64,000 nt of DNA, from assembly GCA_963784645.1 (NCBI GenBank), contig CAWARY010000005.1:62001-126000 (forward strand), in the 5' to 3' direction. The translations under genes and the position numbers were made by a program. The notes beneath the pieces are model-generated. The model ran no database searches. It was not told where the DNA came from and saw nothing but the letters and a program-made list of their open reading frames with translations. Below are positions 52,432 to 62,000 of the stretch, piece after piece (the stretch's first letter is position 1; each line of letters opens with the position of its first letter). This DNA is from JBBRVW01 sp963784645. GTDB taxonomy: Bacteria; Actinomycetota; Actinomycetes; JACCUZ01.

Positions 52432-53319
52432 ATGGGAATGCTGCACAGCGTCGGGCTGGTGCTGCACCCGACCCGCATGAACGTCGACGCGGTGTCCACC
52501 CTGCTCGCCTGGGCCGACCGCGCCCGGCTGCCGGTCTACGGCCTGTCCGACGAGGTGGGGCGGCTGGACTGCGCCGCCCAGCCGGTGTCGGCGGACCAGC
52601 TCGGTGAGATGTCGTCGTTACTGGTGAGCCTCGGAGGTGACGGCACGATGCTGCGCACCCTGCGGCTCAGCCACCACGGCGGCGCGCCTGTGCTCGGGGT
52701 GAACTTCGGCCGCCTCGGCTTCCTGGCCGAGGTCGACCTGCCCGACCTCCCGGCCGCGCTGGAGTCCATCGACCGGCACGACTTCACGGTCGAGCCGCGC
52801 ACCGCCGTCTCGTTCTCGTGCGGTCCGAAGGACGACGTCGCCGGGGAGCCGCCGCGCGACATGCTGGCGTTCAACGACGTGGCGCTCGTCCGTGAGCCCG
52901 GGCACGGATCGGCCGTCGTCGAGGTCGTCGTCGAGGGCCAGCCGTTCGTGCGGTACGCCGCCGACGCAGTCATCGTGGCCACGGCGACCGGGTCGACTGC
53001 CTACGCCTTCTCGGCCGGCGGTCCGGTGGTCTCGCCGCGGGTCGAGGGGCTGCTGGTCGTCCCGGCGGCGGCGCACTCGTCGTTCAACCGGGCCCTGATG
53101 CTCAGTGTCGAGGAGGACCTGTTGCTGCGTGTGCTGCCGACCAGCGGACGGCTGGCGGTGGAGGTCGACGGCAACGTCCAGCGCCGGGTCGGCCCCGGCG
53201 ACGAGCTCCGGTTCCGTGTGCACACCGGCGCCGGCCGGGTGGTCCGGCTCGGCCGGACGACGTTCTACGACCGGGCCCGCCGCAAGCTCCAGGTGGCCGG
53301 CAGCGCCGAGGCAGACTGA
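52432..53319 (+). CDS. NAD kinase
   Basis: A 295-residue NAD kinase, which makes NADP from NAD and ATP. The GGDGT motif is at 68-72 in LLVSLGGDGTMLR, followed by VLGVNFGRLGFLAEVD, AFNDVALVREPG and TATGSTAYAFSAGGP for substrate binding. It starts eight bases after the kinase gene, so it belongs to the same run. Actinobacteria normally have another NAD kinase beside recN, so this is probably a second copy dedicated to this system. NADPH supply for the flavoprotein is a reasonable guess. Confidence 0.9.
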   Translation: MGMLHSVGLVLHPTRMNVDAVSTLLAWADRARLPVYGLSDEVGRLDCAAQPVSADQLGEMSSLLVSLGGDGTMLRTLRLSHHGGAPVLGVNFGRLGFLAEVDLPDLPAALESIDRHDFTVEPRTAVSFSCGPKDDVAGEPPRDMLAFNDVALVREPGHGSAVVEVVVEGQPFVRYAADAVIVATATGSTAYAFSAGGPVVSPRVEGLLVVPAAAHSSFNRALMLSVEEDLLLRVLPTSGRLAVEVDGNVQRRVGPGDELRFRVHTGAGRVVRLGRTTFYDRARRKLQVAGSAEAD

Positions 53320-53387
53320 CCCTTGGAGCCCGATCGGCTCAACCTGCTGCGCCGGTGGCCGCGTCCAGTCAGCATGGGTGCGGTGGT

Positions 53388-53942
53388 GTGACGATGCCGA
53401 TGCGCGGGAGTACGTCGAGTGCGGGCGCGGGCGGGCGCGATGCCGCGTTCGAGCGGTACGTCGCGTCCCGGCAGCACGCGCTGCTCCGCACCGCGGTCCT
53501 GCTGACCGGTGGTGACGTCGCCACCGCGGAGGACCTGCTGCAGACTGCACTGTCCCGGCTCTACCTGGCCTGGCACCGGGTCGAGCGGGAGGCGGCGCTC
53601 GACTCCTATGTGCGGCGGATCATGATCAACCAGTACACCTCCTGGTGGCGCCGGGCCTGGCGGCACCGGGAGAGCACGGTGGACCCGGTCGACCTGCCGC
53701 AGCAGCGTGGGGCCGGCCGGCCGGCGCTCGACGACGAGGTGGCCGAGCGGGCCGCGGTGTGGGCGCTCGTGCAGCTGCTGCCCCCACGGCAACGCGCGAC
53801 GATCGTGCTGCGGTACTACGAGGACCTGTCCGAGGTCGAGATCGCCGAGGTCCTCGGCTGCACGGTCGGCACGGTGAAGGCGGCCAGCAGCCGCGCCGTC
53901 GCGCGGCTGCGCGTCCTTCAGTCGGAGGAGGTGTCGTCATGA
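53388..53942 (+). CDS. ECF sigma factor, SigE-like group
   Basis: A 184-residue RNA polymerase sigma factor. Region 2 is FERYVASRQHALLRTAVLLTGGDVATAEDLLQTALSRLYLAWHRV with YVRRIMINQYTSWWRR; region 4 is QRATIVLRYYEDLSEVEIAEVLGCTVGTVKAASSRAVARLR. It belongs to the SigE-like actinobacterial ECF group that often has an unusual or no anti-sigma. It overlaps by ATGA the next gene, a membrane protein that may be its regulator. GTG at 53388 or ATG at 53394 are the likely starts. Confidence 0.88.
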   Translation: MTMPMRGSTSSAGAGGRDAAFERYVASRQHALLRTAVLLTGGDVATAEDLLQTALSRLYLAWHRVEREAALDSYVRRIMINQYTSWWRRAWRHRESTVDPVDLPQQRGAGRPALDDEVAERAAVWALVQLLPPRQRATIVLRYYEDLSEVEIAEVLGCTVGTVKAASSRAVARLRVLQSEEVSS

Positions 53943-55102
53943 CCGGGGACTCGGGCCGGATCCTGGCGGGAGTGCTGCGCGAAAGAGTCCGGGACGTGCC
54001 GCCGCCCGCGGCCGGGCTGGCCGACCGCGCACGCCGGGCGTCGCGGCGTCGGCGTCGGCGGCAGGTGCTCGGGCTCGGCGCTACCGCGGTGGTGGCCGCC
54101 GTGGCGCTCGCCGTCCCGACCGTCGTGGGCGACGGGGCCCGCAGTGCCGAGCCGCTGCCTGCCGGCCCGGGTGGCAGGCTCGTGGACCTCGACCCGTCCG
54201 GGTCCGACGTCACCGCGATCGACGCGACCGCGCTGCGCCAGGGGCCTGATCCTGCGACAGCCTGGATCGGGTCCGGGATCCTGCACCGCACGGACGGCCG
54301 TTCCTTGCAGCTGCCCGCCCGGGCGGCTGGGGCGGTCGAGCTGCCCGACGGCGGTGCTGTCGTCATCGGCGGCCTGTCGGCCCGGCCGACCATTTCGCTC
54401 GTCGACGTCGAGGGTCACGCCGAGGCGCCGTTCGCCGCTACGGCACCGGTCGTCGACCCTGCCGGCCAGGTCGCCTACATCGACCTCGACCGACACCTCG
54501 TGGTCCGCCACGACCCGGACGGGACCGACGGGGCGGTGGCGGTCCCGTTCCCGGACAGCGGGGTCTCCCTGGTCGGGTTCCTCGGCGACGACCTCGTCGT
54601 CGACACCCCGTCCGGCAGCGCCCGGGTCGTCCGCCGGGACGGCACCTGGGCGCCGCTGCCCGGGCTCCCGCTCGCGACTGCCACGGACGCCCGCTCGCGC
54701 ACCGTCGCCCTCCGGTCCCGGGACGGGGGATGCCTGGAGCTGCGCCGCGAGTCGGCCTTGGTGTGGCGCACATGCGGCAACGCCGGCCGGTTCACGAGCA
54801 TCGTGGCGATCAGCTCGGACGGCCACCGCGTCCTGGTGCGCCGGGAGAAGAGCGGCAACCCCGGTACCTCGGAGTACGCCGTGGCGGTGGCCGAGACTGG
54901 GCGCGTGCTGCGGCTGTTCTCGGCAGGCGGCCACACGCTCGGGCTCGGTCAGTCGGTGTTCGAACGGGACGCCGTCCTGGTCTCGGCGTACCACGACGCC
55001 GACGCGACGATCGTGCGCTGCACCGAGGGCGGCGCCTGCGAGGACACCGCCGGCCGACTGGGGTCGAGCCCCACGCCCTTCACCCCGGTCTGGTTCCCCT
55101 GA
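53939..55102 (+). CDS. Single-span membrane protein with extracellular beta-propeller-like domain
   Basis: A 387-residue protein. Residues 1-47 are cytoplasmic and end in a very basic run (RRASRRRRRR). Residues about 48-66 are one span. The rest is outside and built of short strands with repeated D/G turns, such as VVDPAGQVAYIDLDRHLVVRH and VAISSDGHRVLVRRE, which suggests a beta-propeller. Cysteines in CLELRRESALVWRTC and CTEGGAC could form disulfides. The overlap with the sigma gene suggests a cognate anti-sigma or sensor, but it lacks a recognisable anti-sigma domain. Confidence 0.7.
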   Translation: MTGDSGRILAGVLRERVRDVPPPAAGLADRARRASRRRRRRQVLGLGATAVVAAVALAVPTVVGDGARSAEPLPAGPGGRLVDLDPSGSDVTAIDATALRQGPDPATAWIGSGILHRTDGRSLQLPARAAGAVELPDGGAVVIGGLSARPTISLVDVEGHAEAPFAATAPVVDPAGQVAYIDLDRHLVVRHDPDGTDGAVAVPFPDSGVSLVGFLGDDLVVDTPSGSARVVRRDGTWAPLPGLPLATATDARSRTVALRSRDGGCLELRRESALVWRTCGNAGRFTSIVAISSDGHRVLVRREKSGNPGTSEYAVAVAETGRVLRLFSAGGHTLGLGQSVFERDAVLVSAYHDADATIVRCTEGGACEDTAGRLGSSPTPFTPVWFP

Positions 55103-55155
55103 CAGCAGCCGCCGCGCCGCCGAGCCGGCGGCGGGGAAGCCGGTGGGCTGCTGGG

Positions 55156-55161
55156 TAGGTT
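55156..55161 (+). promoter_or_regulatory. -10 box TAGGTT of a leaderless start
   Basis: TAGGTT is 6 bases before the ATG at 55168, with no ribosome binding site between. Confidence 0.45.
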
Positions 55162-55167
55162 GAACGC

Positions 55168-56139
55168 ATGCTTGCCGCCGCCGCCGTCCGCACCGATCCC
55201 GACGACCCGCTCGGCTGTCTCGAGATCGGTGAGCGTCCCGATCCCCAGCCGCGCGACGGCTGGACCACGGTCCGGCTTCGGGCCGCGTCCCTCAACCACC
55301 ACGACCTGTGGAGCCTGCAGGGCGTCGGCCTGGCCGAGGACAAGCTGCCGATGGTCCTCGGCTGTGACGGCGCCGGTGTCGACGAGGAGGGCAACGAGGT
55401 CGTCGTGCACGCCATCGTCGGCGACCCGGACTTCCGTGGCGACGAGACCCTCGACCCGAAGCGGACCCTCCTCTCGGAGAAGTACGACGGCACGCTGGCC
55501 GACCTGGTCGCGGTGCCGCGCCGCAACCTGGTGCCGAAGCCGGCGGACCTGAGCTTCGAGGAGGCTGCCTGCCTCCCGACGGCGTGGCTGACGGCCTACC
55601 GGATGCTCTTCACCCAGGGCGGCCTGCGGCCCGGCCAGACCGTGCTCGTGCAAGGCGCCGGCGGAGGCGTGGCCACCGCGCTCGTCGTCCTCGGCAAGGC
55701 GGCCGGCCTGCGGATGTGGGTCACCAGCAGGGACGCGGCCAAGGGTGAGCGGGCCGTCGAGCTGGGTGCGGAACGGTCCTTCGAGTCCGGCGCCCGGCTG
55801 CCGGAGCGGGTCGACGCGGTGATGGAGACCGTCGGCGAGCCGACGTGGGACCACAGCCTCAAGTCACTCGCGCAAGGTGGCGTCGTCGTGGTGTCCGGCG
55901 CCACCGGAGGTCACCGGGCGGTGACCGACCTGCGCCGGGTCTTCTTCCTCCAGCAGCGGATCGTCGGCTCCACGATGGGCACCCGTGACGAGCTGTCCCG
56001 CCTGATCCGGTTCATGGCCGAGGCCCGTGTCCGGCCGGTCATCGACTCGACGCTGCCGCTGGAGCAGGCCGACCAGGCGTTCCGACGGCTCGCCGACGGC
56101 GAGGTCTTCGGCAAGATCGTGCTCACCCGGCCCGCCTGA
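55168..56139 (+). CDS. Zinc-binding/quinone-oxidoreductase-type MDR dehydrogenase
   Basis: A 323-residue medium-chain dehydrogenase. N-terminal SLNHHDLWSLQGVG and VLGCDGAGVDEEGNEVV replace the classical zinc cysteines, so it probably works without catalytic zinc, as in quinone oxidoreductases. The Rossmann loop is VLVQGAGGGVATALVVLG near residues 156-173. DRAVELGAERSFE-like text and VIDSTLPLEQADQAFRRLADGEVFGKIVL match the C-terminal pattern. NADPH use is likely, the substrate unknown. The start is leaderless. An APH-fold gene follows two bases later. Confidence 0.87.
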   Translation: MLAAAAVRTDPDDPLGCLEIGERPDPQPRDGWTTVRLRAASLNHHDLWSLQGVGLAEDKLPMVLGCDGAGVDEEGNEVVVHAIVGDPDFRGDETLDPKRTLLSEKYDGTLADLVAVPRRNLVPKPADLSFEEAACLPTAWLTAYRMLFTQGGLRPGQTVLVQGAGGGVATALVVLGKAAGLRMWVTSRDAAKGERAVELGAERSFESGARLPERVDAVMETVGEPTWDHSLKSLAQGGVVVVSGATGGHRAVTDLRRVFFLQQRIVGSTMGTRDELSRLIRFMAEARVRPVIDSTLPLEQADQAFRRLADGEVFGKIVLTRPA

Positions 56140-56141
56140 GC

Positions 56142-57182
56142 ATGTCCTCGGGCACGGACGAGGGCGAGGACATCTCGCTGCCACGGTGGCGCAGCCCGGC
56201 CTGGCGTGCCGAGGTCGACGCGTGGGTTGCCGACGAGCTGTCGAGGCTGGGCCTCCGGCAGTCGGCGGCGGCGAGGCAGGACCGTTGCTCCCCGTGGTCG
56301 ACGGTGATCCAGCTACCGACGTCCGCGGGGCCGGTGTGGTTCAAGGCCAATGCGCGCGGCATGCACCACGAGGCCACCCTCTACGACGTGCTGGTACGCC
56401 GGGCGCCGGAGCACGTCCTGCACCCGCTGGCGCTCGACCTCGCGCGCGGCTGGCTGCTGCTGCCGGACGGCGGCCCGACCCTGCGCGCCGTCGAGGGTGC
56501 CCGCACCGATCTCGCCGTGTGGGAGCAGCTGCTCGTCGAGTACGCCGCGCTCCAGCGCACCCTGGAGCCCCACATCGACGAGCTCTCGGCCGCGGGACTG
56601 ACCGACGCCAGCCCCGCGGCGCTGCCCGGGCTGCGCGCCGCGCTGCTCGCCGACGACCGGCTGCTGTTGCTCGACACGGACGACGGGTTGAGCTCGGCGG
56701 AGCGCGACGAGCTCGTCGCCTACGCCCCGACGTACGCCGCGCAATGTCGAGACCTCGCGGCGTTCGGGATCCCGTCGACGCTGCAGCACGACGACCTGCA
56801 CGACAACAACGCCTTCGCGGCCGCCGAGACCGGTGGTGGCCTGCGGGTCTTCGACTGGGGCGACGCGGTGGTGGGCCACCCGTTCGGGACGCTGCTCGTC
56901 AGCCTGAAGGTCGTGGCGACCCTCGCCAACCTGGACCCCGCGGCCCCCGAGCTGCTCCGGCTGCGCGACGCGTACCTCGAGCCGTGGACCGACGACTACG
57001 ACGACGCGGACCTGGTCGAGGCCGCCCGGCTCGCGGTGCGGCTCGATGCGGTGTCGCGGGCCGACTGCTACCGGCGGGCGGTCCTCGAGTGGGAGGGCGA
57101 CCGGCCGCCGTTCGCCGAGGGCGTGGCCGCCTGGTTGCGGGAACAGCGCGGCCCGACCGCGCTCGACCCGGACCGCGCCTGA
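56142..57182 (+). CDS. Aminoglycoside-phosphotransferase-fold (APH) kinase
   Basis: A 346-residue kinase of the APH superfamily. The nucleotide-binding lysine is probably in GPVWFKANARG near residue 69. The catalytic loop is LQHDDLHDNNAFA near 220 and the metal-binding aspartate is in LRVFDWGDAVVGHPFGTLL near 238. Substrates of such actinobacterial proteins are rarely known; a resistance role should not be assumed. It starts two bases after the dehydrogenase stop and is convergent with padR. Confidence 0.83.
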   Translation: MSSGTDEGEDISLPRWRSPAWRAEVDAWVADELSRLGLRQSAAARQDRCSPWSTVIQLPTSAGPVWFKANARGMHHEATLYDVLVRRAPEHVLHPLALDLARGWLLLPDGGPTLRAVEGARTDLAVWEQLLVEYAALQRTLEPHIDELSAAGLTDASPAALPGLRAALLADDRLLLLDTDDGLSSAERDELVAYAPTYAAQCRDLAAFGIPSTLQHDDLHDNNAFAAAETGGGLRVFDWGDAVVGHPFGTLLVSLKVVATLANLDPAAPELLRLRDAYLEPWTDDYDDADLVEAARLAVRLDAVSRADCYRRAVLEWEGDRPPFAEGVAAWLREQRGPTALDPDRA

Positions 57183-57192
57183 GGCCGGCCCC

Positions 57193-57792
57193 CTAGCGTT
57201 CGAACGTCTGCCGGGCCTCGTCCAAGGTCCGCTGGAGCAGCTCGCGCAGCGCGTCGACCTCGGCCTGCGTGTGCGACCCGTGCCGGGTGACGGTGCGCAG
57301 CTCCGACCGGAACCAGTCGATGACCCGCTCGAGGTCGGCCCGGAACGGGTCGTTGCTCGGCTTGCTCGCCTGCCGCTCCTCACGTCCGGCAGCACGGCCC
57401 TGCCGGCGTACGTCGCGGGCGGCCGCCTTGAGCTCGGAGCGCAGGTCGCGCACCGACCCCTTGACCTCGCTGCGGATCTCGGTCGCGAGGTCGCGCACCG
57501 ACCCGGCGATCTCCTGCTCGAGGTCGTCGAGGTCGCCCTGCCGCTCGTGCAGCTCGCTGCGCCCCGCGTCGGTGATGCGGTAGACCTTCCGGCCCTCCTC
57601 GACGTGGTGCGTCACCAGGCCCTCGGCTTCCAGCCGCGCCAGCCTCGGGTAGACCGTGCCGGCGCTGGGGGAGTAGAGGCCCATGAACCGGTCCTCGAGC
57701 TCGCGGATCACGTCGTAGCCGTGCCGGGGGCTCTCGTCGAGCAGCTTGAGCAGGTAGAGACGGAGCCGGCCGTGCCCGAAGACGGGGCTCAT
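57193..57792 (-). CDS. PadR family transcriptional regulator
   Basis: A 199-residue PadR-type regulator. The winged helix is LRLYLLKLLDESPRHGYDVIRELEDRFMGLYSPSAGTVYPRLARLEAEGLV near residues 8-58. A long, very charged helical C-terminus (SVRDLATEIRSEVKGSVRDLRSELKAAARDVRR) follows and likely makes a coiled coil. It is downstream of a DUF4097 gene by 49 bases in the same operon. It probably binds the CGATGTATCG/CGATACATCG operators at 58.7 kb and 48.2 kb. Confidence 0.9.
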   Translation of the reverse strand: MSPVFGHGRLRLYLLKLLDESPRHGYDVIRELEDRFMGLYSPSAGTVYPRLARLEAEGLVTHHVEEGRKVYRITDAGRSELHERQGDLDDLEQEIAGSVRDLATEIRSEVKGSVRDLRSELKAAARDVRRQGRAAGREERQASKPSNDPFRADLERVIDWFRSELRTVTRHGSHTQAEVDALRELLQRTLDEARQTFER

Positions 57793-57841
57793 CCCCGCCC
57801 CCCCGCTGGTCGGGAGCGCGGCGCGCGGCCGGTGAGGGTGG

Positions 57842-58657
57842 TCATGCCGACCCCGCGGGCCGTCGGAGCAGGGTGACGTCACCGGAGACGGTCTTGGCGC
57901 TGAGCCGGCCGTCGCCGTTGCCGATGCTGCCGTGCATCGTGACCTTGCCCGGCTTGCGCTCGCGGGAGACGCCGTCGAACGCGCTGTCCACCGATCCGCT
58001 CATGGTCTTCACGTCGACGCTCATCCCGACCGTGTCCGGCATCCGCAGCGTGAGGTCGCCGGAGACGCTGGAGACGTCGATCCGCCCCCCCGCCAGCAGG
58101 TCGAGGTCGAGCGTGAGGTCGCCGGACACCGTCTCGGCCTTGACCCGGTCGCTGCGTCCGTCGACGACGGTGAGCTCGCCCGAGACGGTCGTGAACTTGA
58201 GGACGCCGGCCAGCTGGCGGGTCTCCAGGTCGCCGGAGACGGTCTGCGCGGTGATGTCGGACCGGACCCCGTCGAGCGTCACGTCGCCGGAGACCGACTT
58301 CACCGCCGTCCGCGCCGCCTCGATGCCGGAGACCACGGCGTCGGCCGAGACCACGCCCAGCTCGACCGGGCAGGTGTGGGGGACCGACACCGACACGGTC
58401 GCGGAGGCGCGCCGCCCGCCGACCCAGTCGAACAGGCCGCCCCAGGTGAGCCGCTCGTGGACGATGGTGAGGGTGCCGTCCTCGAGGGTGACGGTCAGGG
58501 GGCCGTCGAGGTCGCTGACCTCGACCTGGGCCGCGCCGGACTCGGCGTCCTCGGTGCGGCCGACCACGTCGATGCTGCCGGACACCATCCGGACCTCCAG
58601 GCGCCGGACGCCCTCGAGGTCGAGGGACTGGGGCTTCTCGATCCGCCACTGCGGCAT
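57842..58657 (-). CDS. DUF4097 beta-solenoid protein
   Basis: A 271-residue protein made of repeated strands with recurring VSGD or VSGE turns (SVSGDVTL, TVSGDLET, TVSGELTV, TVSGDLTL, SVSGDLTL, TVSGDVTL), the mark of DUF4097/DUF4098 beta-solenoids. No signal peptide is evident. The function is unknown; the usual neighbour is a PadR repressor, as here. The ATG at 58657 follows GGAG by eight bases, which is preferred over one six codons upstream. Confidence 0.87.
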   Translation of the reverse strand: MPQWRIEKPQSLDLEGVRRLEVRMVSGSIDVVGRTEDAESGAAQVEVSDLDGPLTVTLEDGTLTIVHERLTWGGLFDWVGGRRASATVSVSVPHTCPVELGVVSADAVVSGIEAARTAVKSVSGDVTLDGVRSDITAQTVSGDLETRQLAGVLKFTTVSGELTVVDGRSDRVKAETVSGDLTLDLDLLAGGRIDVSSVSGDLTLRMPDTVGMSVDVKTMSGSVDSAFDGVSRERKPGKVTMHGSIGNGDGRLSAKTVSGDVTLLRRPAGSA

Positions 58658-58674
58658 GATGTGCTCTCCATTCA

Positions 58675-58723
58675 CGATGTATCGCGTCTAGAAACACGAT
58701 ACATCGTGAGTGTCGGCTGTCAA
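58675..58723 (-). promoter_or_regulatory. Promoter with PadR-type operator, copy 2
   Basis: On the minus strand TTGACA (58718-58723) and TATCGT (58696-58701) are 16 bases apart. CGATGTATCG (58675-58684) and CGATACATCG (58697-58706) form an inverted repeat over the -10 box and the start region, 18 bases from the DUF4097 start. The layout is the same as at 48166-48215. Confidence 0.75.
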
Positions 58724-58743
58724 GCCGCCGTCCGCCTCGACCC

Positions 58744-58820
58744 GGTGATCCACAGCGGATCCGTTGATGATCCACAGTGGATCGGTGGGGATTTTTCCAG
58801 CGGATCCACTGTGGATCACC
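58744..58820. repeat. Cluster of three GATCCACAGTGGATC-type palindromic units
   Basis: Units at 58744-58764 and 58767-58786 are direct repeats; 58800-58820 is inverted and matches the first at 20 of 21 positions. Each unit is nearly palindromic (GATCCAC-A-GTGGATC), so both small and one large hairpin can form. It lies between the divergent DUF4097 operator region and the DUF6104 gene end. Confidence 0.8.
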
Positions 58821-58873
58821 GAAACCCGGGTGGGGGTGGGGTGGGGATGGGGGTGGGGTTCTGCGCGACGGGG

Positions 58874-59053
58874 TCAGTCGTCGTCGGTGTCGTCGAGGCG
58901 GGCCAGCCAGGTAGCCAGCCGCTCGACCGGGACCTCGAAGTCGGGGTGCTCGTCGACGAACTCCTGCAACCGCGCGGCCAGCCAGGCGACCGACACGGTC
59001 TCCTCGCCCCGGCGGGTCTCGAGCTCCTCGATGCCGCGGTCGGTGAAGTACAC
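58874..59053 (-). CDS. DUF6104 family protein
   Basis: A 59-residue acidic protein starting VYFTDRGIEELETRRGEETV and ending VPVERLATWLARLDDTDDD, the DUF6104 pattern. Function unknown. It is encoded eight bases downstream of kgd on the same strand, the usual position in actinobacteria, so it may act with that enzyme complex. GTG at 59053 is the start. Confidence 0.85.
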   Translation of the reverse strand: MYFTDRGIEELETRRGEETVSVAWLAARLQEFVDEHPDFEVPVERLATWLARLDDTDDD

Positions 59054-59061
59054 CTCGCCGC

Positions 59062-62000
59062 CTAGAGGGTGAACGCCTGCTGGACCAGCGACTGCTGCTC
59101 CTCGTCGTGCACCTTGTGCGAACCGGCGGCGGGGGAGGCCGACGCCGGGCGCGCGATGCAGGACAGGCCGCGGCCGCCGAGCCGGGCCGGCAGGTTGAGC
59201 GCCATGAACGGCCAGCTGCCCATGTTGGCCGGCTCCTCCTGCACCCAGACCAGCTGGGCGTCGGGATACGGCGACACCGCGTCGGCGATCTCGCGGCCGG
59301 CCAGCGGCGCGAGCTGCTCGACCCGGACGATCGCGACCTGCTCGCCGCCGGAGCCGGCCCGCTTGGCCCGCTCGGCGAGCAGGTCGTAGTACACCTTCCC
59401 GGCACAGAGCAGGACGCGGCGCACCTGGCCAGGGTCGATGCCCGGCTCGCTCTCCGGGATCACCGGCCGGAACGTCCCCGAGGTGAGGTCCTCGACCGAG
59501 GAGGCGGCGGCCTTCAGGCGCAGCATCGACTTGGGGGTGAAGACGATGAGCGGCCGCCGCGGCTCGTGGTAGGCGTGCCACCGCAGCAGGTGGAAGTACG
59601 ACGCCGGTGTCGAGGGGTAGGCGACGGTCATGTTGTCCTCGGCGCACATCGTCAGGAACCGCTCGATCCGACCCGAGGAGTGGTCCGGGCCCTGGCCCTC
59701 GAAACCGTGCGGCAGCAGCAGGACGACGGACGACCGCTGGTTCCACTTCTGCTCGGACGACGACACGAACTCGTCGATGATCGTCTGCCCGCCGTTGAGG
59801 AAGTCACCGAACTGCGCCTCCCACAGCACCAGCGCGTCCGGCCGGGCCACCGAGTAGCCGTACTCGAATCCCATCGCGGCGAACTCCGACAGCAGCGAGT
59901 CGTAGATCCAGAACCTCGCCTGTCCCTCGTCGAGGTGCCTCAGCGGCACCCACTCGTCGCCGGTGACCTTGTCGGTGAGCACCGCGTGCCGCTGCACGAA
60001 CGTGCCGCGGCGGGAGTCCTGCCCGGCCAGCCGGATCGGCTTGCCCTCGAGCAGCAGGGAGCCGAAGGCGAACAGCTCGCCCATGGCCCAGTCGATGCCG
60101 CCTTCGGACGCCATCGCCGCGCGCCGCTGCAGCAGCGGCATCAGCTTGGGGTGCACCGTGAAGCCGTCGGGCAGCGCGACGAACGCGTCGGCGATGCGCT
60201 TGACCACCTCGAGGTCGACGGCCGTGGGTCGTACGGCGGCCGCGACTGCCGAGGTCTGCTCGGCCGGCGGCTCGATGCCCTGGCCGGTGCCCTGGTCCTG
60301 CGAGGACGAGATGGTGTCCCGCGTCTCGGTGAACACCCGCTCGAGCTGGCCCTGGTAGTCGCGCAGCGCCTGCTCGGCCTCCTCGACCGAGATGTCGCCC
60401 CGGCCGATGAGCGACTCGGTGTAGATCTTGCGCACCGACCGCTTGCCCTCGATGAGGTTGTACATGAGCGGCTGGGTCATCGACGGGTCGTCGCCCTCGT
60501 TGTGACCGCGCCGGCGGTAGCAGACCATGTCGATGACGACGTCCTTCTTGAACGCCTGGCGGTACTCGAACGCGAGCTTCGCCACCCGGACGCAGGCCTC
60601 GGGGTCGTCGCCGTTCACGTGGAAGATCGGCGCTTGGATCATCCGGGCGACGTCGGTGCAGTAGAACGACGATCGCGAGGCAGCCGGCGACGTGGTGAAG
60701 CCCACCTGGTTGTTCACGATCACGTGGATCGTGCCGCCGGTGCGGTAGCCGCGCAGCTGGGAGAGGTTGAGGGTCTCGGCCACTACGCCCTGTCCGGCGA
60801 ACGCCGCGTCACCGTGCATGAGCACCGGCAGCACGGTGAAGCCCTCCTCACCCTTGTCGATCCGGTCCTGCTTGGCGCGGGTGATGCCCTCGAGGACCGG
60901 GTTGACCGCCTCGAGGTGCGAGGGGTTGGCGGCCAGGTAGACCTTGGTCTCGCTGCCGTCGGGAGCCTTGAACGAGCCCTCGGTGCCCAGGTGGTACTTC
61001 ACGTCGCCGGAGCCCTGTACCGAGCGCGGGTCCTGGTTGCCCTCGAACTCGCGGAAGATCTGGGCGTAGGACTTGCCGGCGAGGTTGGCCAGCACGTTGA
61101 GGCGGCCGCGGTGCGGCATGCCGATGGTGACCTCGTCGAGACCGGCCTCGGCGGCCGAGGTCATGACCTCGTCGAGCAGCGGTATGACGGACTCGCCGCC
61201 TTCGAGCGAGAACCGCTTCTGGCCGACGTACTTGGTCTGCAGGAAGGTCTCGAACGCCTCGGCCGCGTTGAGCCGGCGCAGGATCGTGAGCTGGTCCTGG
61301 CGGTCCGGCTTCGGGGAGCCGACCTCGACCCGCTCCTGGATCCAGAGCCGCTCCTCCGGGTCCTGGATGTGCATGTACTCGATGCCGATCCGGCGGCAGT
61401 AGGACTCCCGGAGGACGCCGAGGATCTCGCGCAGGGTGGCCATCGGCTTGCCGCCGAAGCCACCGGTGGCGAACTCGCGGTCGAGGTCCCACAGGGTCAG
61501 GCCGTGGGTGACGACGTCGAGGTCGGGGTGGCTGCGCTGGCGGAACTCCAGCGGGTCGGTGTCGGCCATGAGGTGGCCGCGCACCCGGTAGGCGTGGATG
61601 AGCTCCTGCACCCGGGCCTGCTTGGCGACGTCGTCCTCGTGCGAGGCAGAGATGTCGCGGACCCAGCGGATCGGCTCGTACGGGATGCGCAGCGAGCGGA
61701 AGATGTCGTCGTAGAAGCGCTGCTCGCCGAGCAGCAGCCCGTGGACCCGGCGCAGGAAGTCGCCGGACTGCGCACCCTGGATGATCCGGTGGTCGTAGGT
61801 CGAGGTCAGGGTCATGGTCTTGCTGACCGCCAGCCGGGCCAGCGTCTCGGTCGCCGCGCCCTGGTACTCGGCGGGGTACTCCATCGCGCCGACGCCGATG
61901 ATCGTGCCCTGCCCGGACATCAGCCGCGGCACCGAGTGGACCGTGCCGATCGTGCCCGGGTTGGTGAGGGTGATCGTGGTGCCGGCGAAGTCGTCCGCGG

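Noticed and set aside
58744..58820. Replication origin
   Set aside because: The boxes deviate from the DnaA consensus and no dnaA, dnaN, recF or parAB genes are in the window.
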